Source: Spirogloea muscicola
Taxonomy: Eukaryota; Streptophyta; Zygnematophyceae; Spirogloeales; Spirogloeaceae
Direction of reading: 5' to 3'
Length of the DNA: 14,051 nucleotides
Assembly (NCBI GenBank): GCA_009602725.1
Contig: WELB01000286.1
Coordinates: 108,817 to 122,867 of the forward strand
Shown here one piece after another: positions 8,711-14,051 of the stretch. Position numbers and translations under genes: made by a program. Numbering within the stretch: the stretch's first letter is position 1; each line of letters begins with the position of its first letter. The notes beneath the pieces were generated by a model, which was not told the origin of the DNA, did not search any database, and was given only the letters and a program-made list of their open reading frames with translations.

Positions 8711-8750
8711 GAGCCTTTGTCAATTCTTTTGGGGCTGGCTTTTTGCCGGC
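8711..8750 (-). repeat. Dispersed repeat copy, reverse, partial (r4)
   Basis: The plus strand reads GAGCCTTTGTCAATTCTTTT followed by GGGGCTGGCTTTTTGCCGGC. The tail (CCTTTGTCNATTC) and GGGCTGGC are conserved; the CCTCTC part of the core is replaced by a T run. Confidence 0.55.
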
Positions 8751-8824
8751 TTTGCATCTTCTGACTAGAGCTTACTGAGAGTCCCCTTGCTGCTGTCTAA
8801 GTACTTAGCACCCAGGATTCTTCT

Positions 8825-8922
8825 GTCCTTGTCCATTCCTTTTGGGCTGGCCTCTCCCAACCACCAGTCAATCTGGCCGCGCTTGCTCTCTTTCGCAGCC
8901 CTTGCCCCCATTGGGAGTGCCA
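8825..8922 (-). repeat. Dispersed repeat copy, reverse, with a 37-base insertion (r5)
   Basis: The left part, GTCCTTGTCCATTCCTTTTG then GGCTGGCCTCTCCC, closely matches the copy at 647-706. That copy continues directly with CAGCCCTCGCCCCCCTTGG. Here the matching CAGCCCTTGCCCCCATTGG starts only at 8896, after extra sequence at about 8859-8895. Confidence 0.65.
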
Positions 8923-8923
8923 C

Positions 8924-8938
8924 TTCTTCTTCTTCTTC
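8924..8938. repeat. TTC microsatellite, five units
   Basis: Five TTC units directly to the right of repeat copy r5, about 200 bases before the first recognised methyltransferase exon. Confidence 0.85.
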
Positions 8939-9140
8939 CGGGCTCCGGCGATCAGCGCTAACGTAAAGCCGACCAAGACAACATTCCCACCAATGACCAC
9001 CCCAAAGGGCTGCTATTAATGTGGCACAAACACCCCCCAAGGCTGGTGGCTTTAAACAGGCGCGGTTAGCAGCCGGTAGTGTAATTTCAGGACCGGCGGT
9101 TAGCACGACCTGGGCTCGCGACTGCCGTCCCTGAGCTCAG

Positions 9141-11606
9141 GGCCACGCCGCAGCCGCCGCCGCCGCCGCCGCCGCCGTCGCCGCCGCCGCCGAGGGCGAC
9201 GGCGCCGGCCTGCTGGCCGCGTGCCCGATCTGCTTCGAGCCCCTCCTCTCGCTTGGGCCCCGCGGCCTCAACAGGTCCGCAGCAGTGCCTGGGGCCCTAC
9301 CGATGCTTGATGCCTTCATGCGGTCTATGAAATATAGGGTTTAACTTTTTAGGGTTAGGGTTTGGGACCGACAGAAGCCCCGACGCGGTGGAAAGACACG
9401 CGCAAGATGCTTGCTGCAGCAGCTCCGGACTCCTGACCTGCAGATTGCCAAGCTCTGCATCCTGAAATCTTGACTCCTATCTCTGAGTCTCATACCCTTA
9501 GCCCATGCACTTGATTGCTCCATGCACCAAGCTTATACTTGAATCTCTGAGACCATCCAGACCCAGATTTTAAGCTCAAAGCTTAATTCTTTGACCAACA
9601 CCAGAACTCTTAACAGATTCGAAGGATCCTACATACAGAGTGTCGACCTGGTGTCACTAAGTATGCAATCGAGCTCTTGATGAAACGCACAATTTCCTCT
9701 GCAACGATTGTCAGTTTTCTCCTGGCAGTTGGGCCTCGCAACTGCGGCAGACTGCATGCTTAAGCTCGCAATCTTAGCCTTGGACTTGCGAGCCACATGC
9801 TGCTACTAGACTGTCGCTTTGCACCTGTGGTCTCAACTGCGCCGCTGCTTGTGGCCACCCCTGCAGCATGGCGGTTGGGGCTTCCTCCTTCACTTGCCGG
9901 CGCTGCCAGCGCTCGTACGACGCTGCTGGTGGCGTCGTGGACCTGACGGTGACAAGCGGCGCAGAGGATTATGAGGACGAGACCCACCTGGGTACAACCA
10001 TATTCCAGTAAGCACAGGAGCAAACAAGCAAGCTCTCCATAATAGCACCCAATGCAGGACTTCTTGAAGAGGATGTCAACACTCAGGAGTCCTATAGCTG
10101 CCATGCAGAAATCCAGCAGTTGCATTCGCCTATGAGAGGGGCTGGCGGCAGAACTTCTTCTGGTTTGGTTTTCCCGGCCCAGATGAGGAGGTCAGCTGCA
10201 TGCTGAGCACTGGTTCATTATCATGCTGTACTGTGCCATCTTCTACTACACTGACGTGCAATATTTATTTGAATAACAGTGCAGCATATTATTTGAGTTA
10301 GCTAATTGTCCCGGATCAAGAATAGTAAACTAGGTAGTGGAGGACCAAGTAGGATACAGCAGAGTAGGGGCGACGGTCAGGCTACATGCTTCATCCGCGT
10401 GCCTTGGCTGTTGTTGGCCGGCGCCATTGTGCAGTTCAATCTCGCCCAGAGTTACTTCCGCCCGGCCACCGATGGCAACACACTTGTGGACGTGAGCTGC
10501 GGCAGCGGCCTCTTCTCTCGCCGCTTTGCTGCGAGTGGAGAGTACGACGTCGTCGTGGCCTTGGATTTCTCCGCTTCCATGCTACAGCAAGCGCGGAGCT
10601 TCTTTAACGCCGATCCCAGTCTGGATAAGCAGTAAGCAAACCAGCTTAGGAGCATAACCAGCTTAGAAGCAACAACATCTGGGTACATTACAGTATCTCC
10701 CGTGGTAAAGGACAAACATATATTTAGTGGTGAAAATAGTTCTCAGCTTCGCCCAGACTTGAAGTCAGGATTCTCCAACTCAGATCTACGTGTATAGGAT
10801 TGTGTTGACAAACACCTAAGGCTGACATGCACACGGCGTGAGGTTGCTGGCAGGAGGCTCGCGCTGGTCAGGGCGGATGTAGGCAGGCTGCCCTTCGTCA
10901 CCGGCTCAGTACAGGCCATCCATGCCGGCGCTGCCATTCACTGCTGGCCGCAGCCAGCGGCTGCGGTGCGTCAACTGCTGCAAGTCATACCATGAGCCTT
11001 TGACTCTAATGAAGCAGTATCAGCAGGCAGACACTGAACACACTACTACAAACAGGCATTGATAGCATGGCCATTAGTTTCAAGTGGCCATTGTTTAATG
11101 CCGGCTGTATCATATCTTCTATTGTGCCTCGCAGGTGGCAGAAATCAGCCGGGTATTGAAGCCCGATGGTGTCTTTGTGGGAACCACGTTCCTCCTCCCC
11201 ACATTTCCATTTGGGGACGAGCTGACAAGGGGCTTCCGGCAGGTAACGCTGATGCTCTTACATGCCCTCACCCTTGTCTTTCATGACGGAGACAATCTGG
11301 ACGCATGCATTTAGCATGCTATTTGGCTTGCTGTTGGATGCATGCACTGATAGTGCAATCACCAAAGGGACCTCGTCCGCGTGGCAGCAAACTCCTCGGG
11401 TGCCAGTGCGTTGCCTTGCACCTCATGCTGTTCTGATTGGACTTGCGCCGCAGCTCCTCACACGGGGTCCACTTGACCCATATCGCTGGTGGTCGGAGGC
11501 CGAGCTCAGGGACTTGACGCAAACGTGTGGCCTTGTTGACTTTGCCTGCTATCGTAGCAGCGCCTTCATACTCTTCAGTGCCCGCAAGCCCAGCCCTGCA
11601 GGCTGA
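9141..11606 (+). CDS. Chloroplast SAM-dependent methyltransferase, At1g78140/At2g41040 type (5' end incomplete)
   Basis: Class I methyltransferase using S-adenosylmethionine; substrate unknown. The Arabidopsis relatives are chloroplast plastoglobule proteins related to UbiE, so a prenylquinone-like substrate is a guess. Exons: 9141-9274, 9867-10007, 10109-10190, 10435-10631, 10854-10965, 11135-11242 and 11454-11606. They join in one frame to 308 residues ending in TGA. Numbering from 9141, a polyalanine stretch is followed by CPIC (28-31) and CRRC (55-58), a four-cysteine zinc-ribbon-like motif; then GVVDLTVTSG, AYERGWRQNF, motif I LVDVSCGSGLF (136-146), ALDFSASML with Asp163 in the usual ribose-binding place, LVRADVGRLPF, AIHAGAAIHCW, VLKPDGVFVGTTFL and the end FILFSARKP. 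Exon 1 has no ATG: an in-frame TGA lies at 9132-9134, and CTCAG at 9136-9140 looks like an acceptor. A further upstream exon with start codon and transit peptide is therefore expected. The donor at 9275 (GTCCGC) is non-consensus. Confidence 0.94.
9147..9191. repeat. GCC run coding for polyalanine in the methyltransferase gene
   Basis: A GCC run interrupted by GCA and GTC codes for about fifteen residues, nearly all Ala, in the frame of the first recognised methyltransferase exon, directly before the CPIC motif. It probably belongs to the end of the transit peptide or a linker. Confidence 0.7.
9335..9366. repeat. Interstitial telomere-like motif in methyltransferase intron
   Basis: TAGGGTTT at 9335-9342 is followed by TTTTTAGGGTTAGGGTTTGG (9346-9365). 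This is about three degenerate units of the plant-type telomere repeat TTTAGGG. It includes TTAGGGTTT, the reverse complement of the plant telo-box AAACCCTAA. It lies about 60-90 bases into a 592-base intron. It may be a decayed interstitial telomere sequence or a regulatory telo-box. Confidence 0.6.
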
Positions 11607-11992
11607 GCTGGGCAACTTCTGCTGCAACTTTACCATTTTTGCACAATTGTTTATAGAACCACGTTCTTTATATGTAAGGAACATCTCTTGCAACATACTT
11701 TTAGATAGTGATTGTGCTTTCGGTTATGATTTGCTTACTCATAGCATCTCTGATGACAGTTCTTTCCTTGATGATGTCCTTACAAGCTCTGACTTTCTCT
11801 AACTGACAAGGGTGGTGCTCAAGACGGAATGTCCCATTATTTGTATGAGACCATGTGCTGTTACCTACAGCAGATGGTCTACAATGAATGTGATCGGCCA
11901 CTGTCATGTTGGGTGCTCAAAGTGCAGAAGGCTGCAGCGTTTCATGCTTTAGCGGGGTCGCTCGCTACCATGACCCCGCCTCTGTTACCACG
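11607..11992. other. Convergent intergenic region
   Basis: Lies between the stop of the plus-strand methyltransferase gene and the stop of the minus-strand gene, so it should hold both 3' untranslated regions. It is AT-richer than the flanking exons. A minus-strand TGTAA lies at 11780-11784, about 210 bases past the minus-strand stop. No exon is supported. Confidence 0.5.
11673..11677 (+). terminator. Candidate poly(A) signal TGTAA after the methyltransferase gene
   Basis: TGTAA is the usual polyadenylation motif in chlorophyte algae. This one starts 67 bases after the stop codon, in AT-rich sequence. A five-base match is weak evidence on its own, but the position fits. Confidence 0.4.
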
Positions 11993-14051
11993 CTATTGGA
12001 ACGTGCTCGACCTGTAGGAGACACCGTTGAGGTCCTCGAGCACCCACTTGAGCTCCGCCACATTTGCCACACGAAAGTGCACGTCCAGCTCCTTCGCTGC
12101 AGCGGAGCTTGCCGAGCCCTCCTCCATGTGGAGCGTTCCTTCTGCAAGCTTCTGGTACCAGTCTGCGAGGCTGCATGCCACACCCCTAAAAGTCCCGACA
12201 AGCGAGCCAGGTCCACCTCTGCCCACTGTCGTTGTCGTTGGCGCTTTGATTGTGGCACTCGCTGATGGCATCGCAGGCGGACATCCCTGTATCTGGCACA
12301 GGAAGAAGCCCGTGCCAGTGAGGCACTTGAGGATCTCCGCGCCCTGCTTCCCGGGGCCGACTACCTGCCAAGTACCGCAATGGCGGGCACCAGCTGAGTG
12401 AGCCCAACAGCTAAAGCGCCTCTTCCAAGGGGGGCCCCCGGCAAACAGGGCAAAAACTCAAGGCTTTGCAAACACAAGCCTTCCGTATGACTCTTTGACT
12501 GCCAATGTTACCTCTTTCTCAACAATCAATCTACGTAAAATCTGGCGGTACGTACAGGGAAGCACCGAAACTGTGTCATAGCTTGCATGCTGCTACGCAT
12601 GGCACCTGTTGCTGTTGCGAGGAGCGTTGCGCTCTCAGGAGAGGGAGGTGACTCACCACCATCACTTGCTTCTGCAGGAGGCCCCACTGGCGGCAGCTTT
12701 GCTCAAGCACCTCTCTACTGCACTTGCGAGCGCGGCCCAACTTTATGAGGCCGTTAGATAAGGGTCTCTTACTGTTGCATGCTGCAGAAGTTGGAGAGCG
12801 CTCAGGCCAAGAGCACCTCAATTGATTGGCAGACAGACTTTGACTAACTGTTCTCCTGAACCCATCCTCATGCTATTGACATACTTGGACCCAGAGTTGA
12901 AAAGTCAGCGGGATGGTTGTGAATGACACCTGATGGACTTGGTGGTAGTACCAGTTATGCCACCAGCGGTGTCGTCCGGGAGCTTGACGTGGTAGACCTG
13001 CTCGAACTGGAAGCCGTGCAGCTGGTCCTCAAGGTAGGGCAGGTCAGCAGCGCTGACGGAGCCGCCACCGACGAGCAGCGCCTGGGCCACCTTGCGCTCC
13101 TGCCGCCAAGATGGCCATTAGGTCGCCTTTGTTATATGACTTGCAGCATAAGAGAAGTCAGCGCCAAATTTACATAAGCTGATGCTGATGCCACCCTTGC
13201 ACCGTTGGCAAATAATATATAATAGCTTAATAGTAACATAACAACACTAATAGCTCCAACCAATGCAGCAGCTGACCGGCAACAGAATCTGAGCTCGGTA
13301 GGCACCTTGAGGTAGTGCAGGAAGTTGGCGGCGCCGGGCGTCGCAGACCAGCCTGGGCTGGCGCCGGCAGCGGCGCCAACGGCAGCACGCGGGGGGGGCC
13401 TCCGGAGCGGGGCGGCGGGGCCGGGGCGGCCATCGCCGCCACCGCGCTCCTGCCGCGTCTCCGCGAGGATGCGCTTCTCGCGCAGCCGGCCCTCGTACTT
13501 GCGGCGCACGCCGTCGCCCCGCCCCAGCAGCGCCTCCAGCTCCTTGGCGCTGCCGCCATGCTGCTGCGGTGGCGGTAGGGTCGTCGGCGGCAGCTCAGCG
13601 CTGCCGGCCCGCGCGGCTATTGGATGCCGCAGGCCCAGCTCCTGGGCAACGTTGGCCCCCTGCAACGACGTGGGCTTGGCATCGCCGCCGGCGCCGCCGT
13701 CGCCGGTGCCGCCGCCGGAGCCGGCGGCGTCGCCGCCCATCACGTAGCTCTGCCAGTCCCGCACCGCGAGCTCGGCGCGCTTCAGCATCCGACGCGCGCG
13801 CTCCGCGGCGGCCTGGTCCACGAACTGGCCGTCGGTTGCAGCTGCGACTTGGGCTGAAGGCGGCGGCGGCAGCGGCGGCAGCGACGGCGGGGGGAATGGC
13901 GGCGCGCCATCTAGCGTGACGAGCGCGGCGGCGTCGTAGACGACGCCGCGGACGAGGTAGCTGCCGGCGCCGGCCTCCTCGGCGAGGCGGCGCTGGAGGG
14001 CGTACAGGCCGGCGACGCCGCCAGCCGCCAAGGAGGCCCGCGCCAGAGGCG
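11993..14051 (-). CDS. Unrecognised multi-exon gene, 5' end beyond the window
   Basis: Hypothetical protein. Exon A is open from the window edge down to 13306: RLAEEAGAGSYLVRGVVYDA, a Pro-rich stretch (PPFPPPSLPPLPPPPS), a helical part ARRMLKRAELAVRDWQSYV, Gly-rich linkers, KELEALLGRGDGVRRKYEGR and the end FLHYLK. The donor follows (GTGCCT, weak). Exon B starts at 13099 in the same phase: ERKVAQALLVGGGSVSAAD, LPYLEDQLHGFQFEQVYHVK, LPDD; its donor is after 12930 or 12952. The last exon ends at a TAG (11993-11995) with DWYQKLAEGTLHMEEG, ELDVHFRVANVAELKWVLED and LNGVSYRSSTFQ. Its acceptor may be before 12170 (phase agrees with the donor after 12930) or before 12364, which would add GKQGAEILKCLTGTGFFLCQ. 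No family is recognised. Strand choice rests on GC-rich third codon positions and natural composition. Exon A and the C-terminal block are the best supported; the middle is uncertain. Confidence 0.6.

Larger units (their letters stand above)
8399..9140. other. Intergenic region between the retroelement remnant and the methyltransferase gene
   Basis: The remnant's frame stays open to a TGA at 8762-8764, but the peptide after about 8400 resembles nothing known and runs into a repeat copy. The region also holds two reverse repeat copies and a TTC microsatellite. Its right part should contain the promoter and the missing first exon of the methyltransferase gene, neither of which could be placed. 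Confidence 0.55.

Noticed and set aside
8282-8764. Plus-strand open frame of 160 codons with hydrophobic segments, as a separate membrane protein
   Set aside because: Its first third continues the retroelement remnant in the same frame after the TAG at 8216-8218; the hydrophobic rest crosses a repeat copy and resembles nothing.
8765-9106. Minus-strand open frame of 113 codons
   Set aside because: Much of it is translation of the dispersed repeat copy r5 and the TTC microsatellite (polyglutamate).
10306-10434. Start of an open frame that runs into methyltransferase exon 4
   Set aside because: The segment is intron; the family match begins exactly after the acceptor CAG at 10432-10434.
13132-13305. 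C-terminal extension of minus-strand exon A with a transmembrane-like segment
   Set aside because: Codon use changes abruptly to AT-rich after the donor at 13305, and exon B resumes in phase at 13099, so the stretch is best read as an intron that happens to be open.
1-14051. CRISPR array, operon-like defence system or other bacterial mobile island
   Set aside because: Genes have spliceosomal-type introns and the repeats are irregularly spaced, degenerate and in both orientations, which does not fit a CRISPR array.

Overview
The window looks like nuclear DNA of a green alga, probably a trebouxiophyte relative of Chlorella; the lineage is an inference. The evidence is intron-rich genes with GT-AG borders, GC-rich exons beside AT-richer introns, two genes whose best matches are chloroplast protein families of plants and green algae, GCC/GCG trinucleotide runs at gene starts, a plant-type telomere-like motif (TTTAGGG) in an intron, and a TGTAA motif after one stop codon. 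No bacterial operon, rRNA, tRNA or CRISPR array was seen. Layout: (1) 1-3700 has no convincing gene. It carries many decayed copies, in both orientations, of one dispersed repeat with core GGCTGTGAGAGGCCAGCC, plus simple repeats. (2) 3843-6133 (+) is an eight-exon gene for a chloroplast-type rhodanese-domain protein, with a G-box (CACGTG) and a GCC run just upstream. A single N in exon 1 coincides with an apparent reading-frame break. (3) 6134-7400 is 3' flank, then a weakly supported minus-strand gene candidate, a GCG run and the second N of the window. (4) 7471-8400 (+) is a broken retroelement remnant (C-terminal tail of a reverse-transcriptase polyprotein) with two frameshifts and an in-frame stop. 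(5) 8400-9140 is intergenic, with more repeat copies. (6) 9141-11606 (+) is a seven-exon chloroplast SAM-dependent methyltransferase of the At1g78140/At2g41040 type with an N-terminal four-cysteine zinc-ribbon-like motif; its first exon was not found. (7) 11993-14051 (-) is an unrecognised multi-exon gene, cut by the right edge and convergent with the methyltransferase. Part of it reads as coding-like on both strands. The two recognised genes are both plausibly plastid proteins, but nothing shows that they act together. No clear new multi-gene system is visible. The best leads for novelty are the dispersed repeat family, the unrecognised N-terminal module of the rhodanese protein, and the unidentified minus-strand gene.
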